Source of the DNA: Sphingomonas sp. CBMAI 2297
GTDB lineage: Bacteria > Pseudomonadota > Alphaproteobacteria > Sphingomonadales > Sphingomonadaceae
Direction: 5' to 3'
DNA: 64,000 nt
Assembly: GCF_029870595.1 (NCBI RefSeq)
Contig: NZ_JAPDIR010000002.1
Location: 186,001-250,000, forward strand
The notes under the pieces were generated by a model. It saw nothing but the letters and a program-made list of their open reading frames with translations. It was not told where the DNA came from and did not search any database. Below are positions 8,508-16,153 of this stretch, piece by piece. Position 1 is the first letter of the stretch; each line of letters opens with the position of its first letter. The translations under genes and the position numbers were made by a program.

Positions 8508-9098
8508 ATGGAACATCGTCTCGCGAACGGATTGGCGGGGCGATCGATGTTGCGAGAATTGGCCGTCGAATGGGCGCGCCCCGGGATGCTGGTGCCGACC
8601 TCCTGCGCCGTGGCGCTGATGGCGGCGATCCTGTGGGCCGGCGCCGAGCCCGTCCGCACGCCGCCGCCCTCGCTCGCCTTCGAGGGATTGCCGGTGAGCG
8701 GCAGCGCGGCGGATGCGCGGCGCGCCGGCTTCACCGAATGCGTCAAGATCGACGCGTTCCGCGCGCGCTGCCGCCGCAGCGGGCTGATGATGGCCGGCGA
8801 AGGGCCCTATGAAGCGGCCCTCGACCTGATCGGCAGCGACGGGCGCGGCGGCTTCGATCACCTGACCCTGTGGGCGAACGGGGGCCAGGAGGAAATCTAC
8901 AAGTTGGTCGAGGCGTTGCAGCGCCGGGGCTGGATGCACTGCGAGACCGGCAACGAGCGCTGGGGCGACCAGGACATCTACACGCGCCAGGGCGTGCCGG
9001 TGCGCGTGTCGATGGACCTCAGCTATTACGGCAAGCGCCGGGCGCGGATCCTTCCCCCGTGGAACCAGCGGGAGCGAAGCTGCACGCCCTATCATTGA
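8508..9098 (+). CDS. Membrane-anchored protein, unknown
   Basis: Up to 196 residues, with one hydrophobic segment near residues 27-46 and a presumably periplasmic remainder containing conserved-looking cysteines (ECVKIDAFRARC, WMHCE). I recognise no family. ATG 8508 is the outer start; ATG 8547, preceded by GGCGGGG, is a good alternative and would place the membrane segment nearer the N-terminus. It lies between radA and the lipocalin gene, in the same direction. Confidence 0.65.
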   Translation: MEHRLANGLAGRSMLRELAVEWARPGMLVPTSCAVALMAAILWAGAEPVRTPPPSLAFEGLPVSGSAADARRAGFTECVKIDAFRARCRRSGLMMAGEGPYEAALDLIGSDGRGGFDHLTLWANGGQEEIYKLVEALQRRGWMHCETGNERWGDQDIYTRQGVPVRVSMDLSYYGKRRARILPPWNQRERSCTPYH

Positions 9099-9139
9099 TA
9101 GGGCTATCCTTTCCGTGGCTTACCCCCCACATTGCCGGA

Positions 9140-9703
9140 ATGAAGCGAAGCACTGCCATTTCCATCGCCTCGGGCGTCGCGGTCGCCGCGATCGGCGGCC
9201 TCTTCCTCTATTCGCGCGCCACCCGCCCGCCGGTGATCAACAAGAAAGTGCCCGAGCCGGCAAGGCCGGTCGATCTCGCCCGCTATCTCGGCAAATGGTA
9301 CGAGCTGGCGCGGCACGAGAACCGCTTCGAGAAGGGCCTGGACGCGGTGACCGCCGAATATGCGCTGCTCGAGGACGGCAAGATCAGCGTGACCAACAGC
9401 GGCACGCTCGATTGGCCGGAGGGCGATCGCAGCGTCTCGGAGGGCAAGGCCGTCGTCGCCGACGAGGCGACCAACGCCAAGCTCAAGGTCGCGTTCTTCG
9501 GCCCGCTCTACACCGGCGACTATTGGATCCTCGACCATGACGAGGACTATGCCTGGTCGATCGTCGGCGAGCCGAGCGGGCGCTATCTGTGGGTGCTGTG
9601 CCGCGATGCCGTCCCCTCCTCGGCGCTGGCGCAGGCGATCATGAAGCGAGTCGAGGAACTCGGCTATGACCGCTGGGCGCTGCGGATCACGCGGCAGGGC
9701 TGA
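9140..9703 (+). CDS. Lipocalin family protein (Blc-like)
   Basis: A 187-residue lipocalin. A single N-terminal hydrophobic anchor (about residues 5-25) lacks a lipobox cysteine, so this is a membrane-tethered form rather than a lipoprotein. The lipocalin signature G-x-W is at 51-53 (LGKWYELARHENRFEKG). Later strands contain YWILDHDEDYAWSIVGEPS, as in the Blc group, which binds fatty acids or lysophospholipids at the envelope. Probably a cell-envelope maintenance protein. The start at 9140 gives the complete anchor. Confidence 0.88.
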   Translation: MKRSTAISIASGVAVAAIGGLFLYSRATRPPVINKKVPEPARPVDLARYLGKWYELARHENRFEKGLDAVTAEYALLEDGKISVTNSGTLDWPEGDRSVSEGKAVVADEATNAKLKVAFFGPLYTGDYWILDHDEDYAWSIVGEPSGRYLWVLCRDAVPSSALAQAIMKRVEELGYDRWALRITRQG

Positions 9704-9765
9704 TTTCCTCTCCCGTTTCCCATCCATCCTCCGCTATAGGCCGTCCCCGGGAGGGACGTGTTCCA

Positions 9766-10338
9766 ATGACTTTGACCGGGCTCGACATCATCGTGCTGCT
9801 CGCGATCGGCGGCGCCGCCGTGCTGGGCTTCCTGCGCGGCTTCGTAACCGAGGTGCTGGCGCTGGTCGCCTGGCTGCTGATCGTGCTCGCGCTCAAGCTG
9901 TTCCACACGCCGCTCGCCGCCGCGCTGGCCGGATTGGTCGGCACCGAGCAGGGCGGGGCGGTGCTGGCCTTCGTGATCCTGACCGGCGTCACCTATTTCG
10001 GCGGGCGGCTGCTCGCCCGGGCGATCGGCGCGCGCACCCGCGAGAGCTTTCTCGGGCCGGTCGACCGCGTGCTCGGCCTCGGCTTCGGCGCGCTCAAGGG
10101 CCTGATCCTGGTCAGCATCGGCTTCCTGCTGGTCGTGCTGCTGTTCGACACGGTGAGCGGCGGCCCGGCCAATCGCCCGCAATGGATCACCAAGTCGACC
10201 ACCTATCCGCTGCTCAACGCCACCAGCGCCAGCATCGCCGATTTCGTCGATCGCCGCCGCAAGGGCGAGCCCGTGTTCGGGGACGAGCCAGGCAATGGCA
10301 GCGCCGCCGACAGGGCCAGGGCGAATTCCACCGATTAG
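9766..10338 (+). CDS. cvpA: CvpA family membrane protein
   Basis: A 190-residue inner-membrane protein with four hydrophobic segments in the first 140 residues and the CvpA signature FLRGFVTEVLALVAW early on, plus a downstream GFGALKGL segment. CvpA is required for colicin V production in E. coli and for envelope stress tolerance elsewhere. In alphaproteobacteria it often sits near radA and purF; radA is close by here, but purF is not in this window. The soluble charged tail is typical. It lies 42 bases before the IscU-like gene and may be co-transcribed. Confidence 0.9.
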   Translation: MTLTGLDIIVLLAIGGAAVLGFLRGFVTEVLALVAWLLIVLALKLFHTPLAAALAGLVGTEQGGAVLAFVILTGVTYFGGRLLARAIGARTRESFLGPVDRVLGLGFGALKGLILVSIGFLLVVLLFDTVSGGPANRPQWITKSTTYPLLNATSASIADFVDRRRKGEPVFGDEPGNGSAADRARANSTD

Positions 10339-10380
10339 GGGGGTCGCACTTCGCGCGCCGCTCCCCTAAGTCGGAAGCAG

Positions 10381-10818
10381 ATGAACGCGCCGCTCTACAA
10401 CACCGAAATCCTGCGCCTGGCGGCTTCCGTGCCGTTCGAGTCCCGGCTGGAAGGCGCGATGGCGTCTTGCGAGAAACGCTCCCCGGTCTGCGGGAGCCGC
10501 GTCACCGTCGATGTGAACCTGGATGATGCGGGACGCGTTGCCGCGATCGGCATGGTGGTGCGCGCCTGCGCGCTCGGCCAGGCATCGGCGGCGCTGATGG
10601 AGGCGCATGCCGTCGGCCGCTCGCCGGAGGAGCTCGAGGCGGCGCGCGACGGTCTCGCCGCCTGGCTTGCCGGCACGCGCGCCACCCCGCCCGACTGGCC
10701 CGGGCTCGACCTGTTCACGCCCGCGCTCGAACATCGCGGCCGCCATCCGGCGATCCGGCTCGCCTTCGAGGCGGTGGCGGAAGCCGCCCGAGCCGCCGTT
10801 TCCGGGGGGCGCGGCTGA
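10381..10818 (+). CDS. IscU-like iron-sulfur scaffold protein
   Basis: A 145-residue protein related to NifU-N/IscU scaffolds. Two of the usual ligand cysteines can be placed (C37 in SPVCGSRV and C63 in RACALGQAS), with another at C30. The third scaffold cysteine expected near the C-terminus is replaced in the segment HPAIRLAFEA. It may therefore be a divergent member rather than a working scaffold. Its stop overlaps the start of the antiporter gene as TGATG, so the two are translationally coupled. Confidence 0.75.
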   Translation: MNAPLYNTEILRLAASVPFESRLEGAMASCEKRSPVCGSRVTVDVNLDDAGRVAAIGMVVRACALGQASAALMEAHAVGRSPEELEAARDGLAAWLAGTRATPPDWPGLDLFTPALEHRGRHPAIRLAFEAVAEAARAAVSGGRG

Positions 10819-12602
10819 TGGAGCACGCCAACGAGGCTTCGCTGCTCGGCGAATATGTGCCGCTGCTCGGCTTCGCGCTGGTCTTCGTGCTGGTATTCCG
10901 CCGGTTCGGGCTGGGCGCCACGCTCGGCTATCTCGTCGCGGGCGCGATCGTGGGACCGCAGGTGCTCGGGCTGGTCGGCGATGCCGAGAGCAAGATGGGC
11001 ATCGCCGAGCTCGGCATCGCGCTGCTGCTCTTCCTCGTCGGCCTGGAGCTGAGCCCGGCGCGGCTGTGGCGCATGCGGCGCGACATTTTCGGGCTCGGCC
11101 TGCTCCAGGTGACGATCTGCGGCCTGGTGATCGCGGGCATGGTGTGGCTGGCGACGGGCAGCTCGATCGGCGCGGCGCTGGCGCTCGGCCTGCCGCTCGC
11201 GCTCTCCTCCACGGCGCAGGTGCTGCCGATGCTGCAATCGGCGGGGCGCCTGCGCACGCCGTTCGGCGAGCGCGCCTTCGCGATCCTGCTGTTCCAGGAC
11301 CTGTCGATCGTCCCGCTGATCACGATCGTCGCCGCGCTCTCGCGCAACCCGCACGACCAGAGCAGCACCCCCGGCTGGCTGCTCGGCGTCTATACGGTGG
11401 TGGCGATCATCGGCCTGATCCTGGCCGGCCGCTACCTGCTGCGCCCGCTGTTCCGGCTGATCGGCAATCTCGGCGAGCGCGAGATGTTCATCTTCGCCGG
11501 GCTGTTCACCGTGATCGCTGCCGCGGCGATCATGGAGGCGCTGGGGCTTTCCGCCGCGCTGGGCGCGTTCATCGCGGGCGTGATGCTGGCGGATTCGCCC
11601 TATCGCCACGAGCTGGAGGCGGATGTGGAGCCGTTCCGCTCGATCCTGCTCGGGCTGTTCTTCCTGGCCGTGGGCATGACGCTGAACCTGCACGCGATCG
11701 CCGAGCGGCCCTTCTTCGTCGTCGGCATGGCGCTGGCGCTGATCGCCGCCAAGGCCGCGCTGATCATGGGGCTGGGCCTGTTGTTCGGCGTGCCGCGGCG
11801 CCAGGCCTTCGCACTGGGCGTCCTGCTCAGCCAGGGCGGCGAGTTCGGCTTCGTGCTGTTCGCCCAGGCCCAGTCGGCGATGCTGATCGAGGGGGAGGCA
11901 GCGAGCATCTTCGGCGCGATCGTTACCCTGTCGATGGCCACCACGCCGTTCCTGATGATGGCGACCCGCAAGCTGCGGACCGAGCCGGCGCCGAGCGCGC
12001 AGGGCGTCGACACGCCGCAGCACGAAGGCGCCAATGCCGTGGTGGTAGGCTATGGCCGCTTCGGCCAGACGGTGGCGCAGATGCTGCTCGCGCAGGACAT
12101 CCCGGTCACGCTGATCGACACCGATGTCGAGATGATCCAGACCGCCAGCGATTTCGGCATGAAGGTCTATTATGGCGACGGGCTGCGCATCGACCTGCTG
12201 CGCCAGGCCGGTGCGGCCGAGGCCGAGCTGGTGCTGTTCTGCAACGACGGCGACAAGATCGATACCGAGTTCCTCGAGGCGGTCCATCACGCCTTTCCCA
12301 AGGCGACGATCTTCGTGCGCGCCTATGACCGGCGCAGCGTGATCAAGATGAAGGGCGCGCCGGTGGGCGGCGTGGTACGCGAAGTGCTGGAGAGCGCGGT
12401 GATGATGGCGCGCCAGGCGATGCAGGCGGTGGGCGTCGACCAGATGGAGATCGACAAGACCGAGGCGGAATATCGCCGCCGCGACAGCGCCCGGCTGGAC
12501 GTGCAGCGCGAGACCGGCGACCTGCGGGCCGGGATCGACGGCATGATCACTCATGCGAGCAGGGCGGCGGCGATCGAGATCGATCTCGAGTCCTCGGGAT
12601 GA
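10818..12602 (+). CDS. Kef-type cation:proton antiporter (CPA2)
   Basis: A 594-residue CPA2-family monovalent cation/proton antiporter, related to KefB/KefC. About twelve transmembrane segments fill residues 10-385. A cytoplasmic TrkA-N (RCK) domain follows with the Rossmann motif VVVGYGRFGQT near 410, and the tail is charged. It probably exports K+ for protection against electrophiles or for pH control. The start overlaps the previous stop, and the stop overlaps dgkA as ATGA, so the five genes from 10381 to 13442 read as one tightly packed operon. Confidence 0.9.
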   Translation: MEHANEASLLGEYVPLLGFALVFVLVFRRFGLGATLGYLVAGAIVGPQVLGLVGDAESKMGIAELGIALLLFLVGLELSPARLWRMRRDIFGLGLLQVTICGLVIAGMVWLATGSSIGAALALGLPLALSSTAQVLPMLQSAGRLRTPFGERAFAILLFQDLSIVPLITIVAALSRNPHDQSSTPGWLLGVYTVVAIIGLILAGRYLLRPLFRLIGNLGEREMFIFAGLFTVIAAAAIMEALGLSAALGAFIAGVMLADSPYRHELEADVEPFRSILLGLFFLAVGMTLNLHAIAERPFFVVGMALALIAAKAALIMGLGLLFGVPRRQAFALGVLLSQGGEFGFVLFAQAQSAMLIEGEAASIFGAIVTLSMATTPFLMMATRKLRTEPAPSAQGVDTPQHEGANAVVVGYGRFGQTVAQMLLAQDIPVTLIDTDVEMIQTASDFGMKVYYGDGLRIDLLRQAGAAEAELVLFCNDGDKIDTEFLEAVHHAFPKATIFVRAYDRRSVIKMKGAPVGGVVREVLESAVMMARQAMQAVGVDQMEIDKTEAEYRRRDSARLDVQRETGDLRAGIDGMITHASRAAAIEIDLESSG

Positions 12603-12976
12603 AGGGGCGGCCCTTCCGCGCGCGGATGGGGTTCGCGCTGGCCGGCATCCACGCCGGCTGGACGCGCGAGGCGAGCTTCCGCAGCCAGGCGCGGCTCGCG
12701 GCGGCGGCCTTGCTCGCGCTGCTTTTGCTCCGGCCGGCGCCCATCTGGTGGGGGCTAGTCGCGATCTGCTGCGCGATCGTGCTGGCATTGGAGCTGGTCA
12801 ATTCGGCGATGGAGGCAGTGATCGACCTGCTCCATCCCGGCATCCATCCGTCGATCAAGGCCGCCAAGGACATGCTGGCGGGCGCGGTGCTCGTGATGAG
12901 CGTCGCGGCGCTCGTCGTGGCGGTGGCGATGGTGGCGGCGAACGGGCCGCATTTCCTGGAGGAGATCGGGCTGTGA
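12599..12976 (+). CDS. dgkA: Diacylglycerol kinase
   Basis: DgkA is a small trimeric inner-membrane kinase that recycles diacylglycerol to phosphatidate. The 125-residue length fits the family. Its signature ELVNSAMEAVIDL and the later AKDMLAGAVLV are both clear, and there are three membrane helices. The start overlaps the Kef stop (ATGA), and the stop overlaps the following gene as GTGA. The N-terminal RPFRARMGFALAGIHAGW is the usual amphipathic surface helix. Confidence 0.93.
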   Translation: MKGRPFRARMGFALAGIHAGWTREASFRSQARLAAAALLALLLLRPAPIWWGLVAICCAIVLALELVNSAMEAVIDLLHPGIHPSIKAAKDMLAGAVLVMSVAALVVAVAMVAANGPHFLEEIGL

Positions 12977-13308
12977 GGATCGTGGCGGTGCTGGCGGCGC
13001 TTTCGGGCGCGGTGGCGGTGGCGGCGGGGGCGTTCGGCGCGCATGGCGCGAGCGGCGCGGCGGCCGAGTGGCTCCGGACCGGCGGGCATTATCAGCTGGT
13101 CCACGCGGTGGCGGCGCTGGTCGCCGTCCGGATGGGCGCGCGCATCCCGGCCTGGCTGTTCGTCGGCGGCGGCGCGCTGTTCGCGGGGACGCTCTACCTG
13201 ATGGCGCTGGGTGGCCCCCGCTGGCTGGGCGCGGTGACGCCGCTGGGCGGCGCGGCGCTGATCGCGGGCTGGCTCTGCCTGGCGCTCGGCGCATGGAGGG
13301 CGCGCTGA
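12973..13308 (+). CDS. DUF423 membrane protein
   Basis: A 111-residue DUF423 (YgdD/YwdK) inner-membrane protein with four hydrophobic helices. It has the family's early AGAFGAHG motif, a GGHYQLVHA segment, and AGTLYLMALGG before the last two helices. The start is GTG at 12973, overlapping the dgkA stop as GTGA. No function is established for the family. Confidence 0.88.
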   Translation: MRIVAVLAALSGAVAVAAGAFGAHGASGAAAEWLRTGGHYQLVHAVAALVAVRMGARIPAWLFVGGGALFAGTLYLMALGGPRWLGAVTPLGGAALIAGWLCLALGAWRAR

Positions 13309-13442
13309 TGGCGTTGCCGCTGGTCCCGGCACCGGCCGCGGCCGATCCCGACGGCAAGCCAGGCCCGGCCCGCGGCTGGTTCAATATCGACTGGCGCCGG
13401 TGCGAGTCCGCGCGCTGCCCGGCGCCCGACACTGGCGAATAG
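13308..13442 (+). CDS. Possible 44-residue small protein
   Basis: A short open frame starting at an ATG that overlaps the DUF423 stop as TGATG, continuing the coupling seen through the operon. The product is Pro/Ala-rich, then carries [18 protein letters not shown] with two cysteines. No similarity recognised. The TGATG junction is the only solid support; it could be a chance frame. Confidence 0.4.
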   Translation: MALPLVPAPAAADPDGKPGPARGWFNIDWRRCESARCPAPDTGE

Positions 13443-13452
13443 GAAGGCTCGC

Positions 13453-14076
13453 CTGAACCCGAGCGACTTCATCCGGGCGCGGCTGCCCGTGCTGCCGGTG
13501 CCGGGCATTGCCGAGATCGTGCTGCACAAGGCCGTGCCGGCGAGCGGACTCGGCCGGCTGGCGGCGGCGGACGGGGATTTCGGCTCGCCCTATTGGGCCT
13601 ATTACTGGCTGGGCGGCCTGGCGCTGGCGCGGTTCGTGCTCGACCGGCCGGAAGTCGTGGCCGGGCGGCGGGTGCTCGACCTGGGCTGCGGCTCGGGCCT
13701 GGTGGCGATCGCCGCGGCCAAGGCCGGCGCGGACCGGGTGCTGGCGGTGGACGTCGACCCCTATGCGCTGGCGGCCGTGGCGCTGAACGCGGCGGCGAAC
13801 GGCGTCGTGGTAGAGGCGGTGCACGCCGACCTGACCGATGGTCCGGTGCCGGAGACGGACCTGATCCTCGCCGGGGACCTGTTCTACGATCCGGAGCCGG
13901 CGGCGCGGGTGGAGCCCTTCCTTGCGCGCTGCCGGGCGGCCGGGGTGGCGGTGCTGGTGGGCGATCCCCGCCGCGCGCCGCTGCCGCTGGACCGGCTGCG
14001 GGCGCTGGCGGAATATCGGTTCGCCGAGACGGACAGCGGCGTGATGCGAGTGACGGAGGTATTCGGTTTCGACTGA
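13453..14076 (+). CDS. SAM-dependent methyltransferase, apparent CTG start
   Basis: A class I methyltransferase. Motif I is [20 protein letters not shown], and the early [17 protein letters not shown] places it with the ETFB-lysine-methyltransferase-like group. No ATG precedes the domain. GTG 13489 would remove the first residues, whereas CTG 13453 has AGGAAGG five bases upstream and yields [20 protein letters not shown], which resembles the normal N-terminus of the group. I therefore chose the CTG. The start call is an inference; the family call is firm. It follows the dgkA operon by 10 bases. Confidence 0.8.
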   Translation: MNPSDFIRARLPVLPVPGIAEIVLHKAVPASGLGRLAAADGDFGSPYWAYYWLGGLALARFVLDRPEVVAGRRVLDLGCGSGLVAIAAAKAGADRVLAVDVDPYALAAVALNAAANGVVVEAVHADLTDGPVPETDLILAGDLFYDPEPAARVEPFLARCRAAGVAVLVGDPRRAPLPLDRLRALAEYRFAETDSGVMRVTEVFGFD

Positions 14077-14080
14077 AACT

Positions 14081-14200
14081 CCCCTCCCTGGCAGGGAGGG
14101 GTGGGGGTGGGTGAATGCACGCGATGCGGTGCCGTCACATCTTTGGCTTCAGTATCGCCCGGACGCGACCCACCCCTGGCCCCTCCCTTCCAGGGAGGGG
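14081..14200. repeat. Paired GC hairpins between convergent genes
   Basis: Two related hairpins (CCCCTCCCT / AGGGAGGGG at 14081-14101 and 14180-14200) are themselves arranged as arms of a larger inverted repeat, with GTGGGGGTGGGT and ACCCACCCCTGG just inside. The unit fills the space between the methyltransferase and M1 peptidase stops and could act as a bidirectional terminator. This hairpin type is a common extragenic element in sphingomonads. Confidence 0.7.
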
Positions 14201-14208
14201 AATGATGG

Positions 14209-16083
14209 TCACTCCGCCCCGACGATCTTCGCCACGCCGGCGGCCGCATTCGGGTGATAGCCCGCCCTGGCGCTCTCATAGAATCGCCGTGCGATCGGCT
14301 TGCCCCAATCGCCCTGGGCCATCAGGTCCTTGTAGATCGGGTAGATCAGCAGGCCGCGGCCCACCCGCTTCACGAATTCCTCGATCCCCGGCAGCGCGGG
14401 CTCGTAGCGATTGGCGATCGCCAGCTCGGCCCAGGCCGAGCGGACATAGGCATTGTTCGAGGCGGACAGGCCGAGCGTCGCGTCGAGCTCGGCAAGGCGG
14501 GCGGGCGCCTGCTGGCGGGGAAGGCCGTTCAGGAAGCGCAGCCATTGCTGGGTCGCCCAGCCGGTGGGCTGCACCGCGGCCGCCGGGCCACCCGCGTTGA
14601 ACGCGGCGAGCTTCGCGTCCACGGCGGCGAGCGTCGCCGACGTCACGTGCACGGCATTGCCGGGCAGCCCCGGCTGATAGGCCCAGCGATCGAGCTCCAG
14701 CTTCGCCTCGAGCGCCTTGTCGCCCTTGATCAGATTGGCGCGCAGGTCCGCCAGGAAGCCGGCGGTGGTCTGCGGCTGGAAGGCGTGGCGATCGAAATAG
14801 GCGCGCAGATAGGCGTCCCATTTCGCCCGGCCCACCGCCGCCTCGATCGTGCGCAGGAAGGTGGAGCCCTTGAAATAATCGAGCTGGCCGAAAGTCGCCC
14901 CCGGATCGCCATGGAGGCGCGTGGTGGCCGCATCGCTGCCGCCCGCATCCTTGATGTCGCGCTGCAGGCCGTCCCAGTCGAGATCGGCATACATGGCGGC
15001 GCGCTCCTTGCCATAGACCGCCTCCATGATCCGGTTCTCGAAATAGGTGGTGAAGCCCTCGTTGAGCCAGCTGTCCGACCAGGTCGCGTTGGTGACGAGG
15101 TTGCCCGACCAGCTGTGCGCCAGCTCGTGCGCGACGACATCGGTGTTCGAGCGGTCGCCGGTGATGATCGTCGGCGTCAGGAAGGTGAGAGTGGGGTTCT
15201 CCATGCCGCCATAGGGGAAGCTGGGCGGCAGCACGAGCATGTCGTAGCGGCCCCAGCGATAGGGGCCGTAGAGCGCCTGCGCCGCGTCGATCATCTTCTC
15301 GACATCGCCGACCTCATGCGCCGCGGCATCGAGCATCGAAGGCTCGGTCCACACGCCCGAGCGCTTGCCGGTGGCCTTGAAGGCGAGGTCGCCCACCGCC
15401 ATCGCGACGAGATAGGGCGGCACCGGCTTGTCCATCCGGAAGCGGAAGCTGCGCTTGCCGTCCGGCGCGGCCTGGCCCTTTTCGCCGTCCAGCCGGTCGC
15501 CGCTCATCACCGCGACGAAGCCGGCGGGCACGGTGAGCGTGGCCGACCAGGTCTGGCGGATGCCGGGGCTGTCCTGGGTGGGGATCCAGCTGCGGTTGTT
15601 GATCGGCTGGCCTTGGCTGAACAGATAGGGCTTGCGCTTGCCGGCGGTGAGCTCCGGCGCGAGCCACTGGAGCGCCGATGCGCCCGGCCGCGTCTTGTAG
15701 CGGATCAGGATCCGCTTGTTGCCCTCGAGCTGCACGGTCAGCGCCGAGCCCAGCTCCTTGTCGCGCGGGCCGACCGTGAAGGGGAGCGGCTTGCCCTTGG
15801 GGCAGGTGACCGCGATCACATCGAGATCATCGACGTCCAGCACGATCTCCTTCGCGCCGGCGGCGGCGAGCACGTCGAGCGTCGCGACGCCGGCCAGCGT
15901 CCTGCTCGCGAAATCGACGTCGAGGTTCAGGTCGACATGCGTGACTCGCGCCACTTCGGGCACGGCATGGGTCCATGCGTCCTTCGCTTCGGGCGTGGTC
16001 AGGATCGGGGCGGGCTTGCCGGTCTGGGCGGCGGCGGGCGCGGCGATCACGATCGCGGCGGCGAGAGCGGGGAGGATGCGCAT
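14209..16083 (-). CDS. M1-family aminopeptidase, exported
   Basis: A 624-residue zinc metallopeptidase of family M1. A signal peptide ends around residue 19 (AAPAAAQ). The substrate-anchoring GGMENP is near residue 290, and the zinc site HELAH with the distal glutamate in WLNEGFTTYFE lies near 319-342. The C-terminal helical domain resembles leukotriene A4 hydrolase-type aminopeptidases. It should trim N-terminal residues from periplasmic peptides. It stands alone, facing away from the hybrid kinase upstream. Confidence 0.93.
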   Translation of the reverse strand: MRILPALAAAIVIAAPAAAQTGKPAPILTTPEAKDAWTHAVPEVARVTHVDLNLDVDFASRTLAGVATLDVLAAAGAKEIVLDVDDLDVIAVTCPKGKPLPFTVGPRDKELGSALTVQLEGNKRILIRYKTRPGASALQWLAPELTAGKRKPYLFSQGQPINNRSWIPTQDSPGIRQTWSATLTVPAGFVAVMSGDRLDGEKGQAAPDGKRSFRFRMDKPVPPYLVAMAVGDLAFKATGKRSGVWTEPSMLDAAAHEVGDVEKMIDAAQALYGPYRWGRYDMLVLPPSFPYGGMENPTLTFLTPTIITGDRSNTDVVAHELAHSWSGNLVTNATWSDSWLNEGFTTYFENRIMEAVYGKERAAMYADLDWDGLQRDIKDAGGSDAATTRLHGDPGATFGQLDYFKGSTFLRTIEAAVGRAKWDAYLRAYFDRHAFQPQTTAGFLADLRANLIKGDKALEAKLELDRWAYQPGLPGNAVHVTSATLAAVDAKLAAFNAGGPAAAVQPTGWATQQWLRFLNGLPRQQAPARLAELDATLGLSASNNAYVRSAWAELAIANRYEPALPGIEEFVKRVGRGLLIYPIYKDLMAQGDWGKPIARRFYESARAGYHPNAAAGVAKIVGAE

Positions 16084-16153
16084 GCCGATGTGCTAGGCGG
16101 ATCGGGCGGGAACGGCAACCGACGCGCTGCTCCCCGCTCTTCCAGGCGGGATG

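Noticed and set aside
5820..9098. A 1092-codon open frame on the plus strand
   Set aside because: It runs antisense to the glycosyltransferase and then out of frame through radA. It is an artefact of high GC with few stops; only the last part (8508-9098) is kept as a separate gene.
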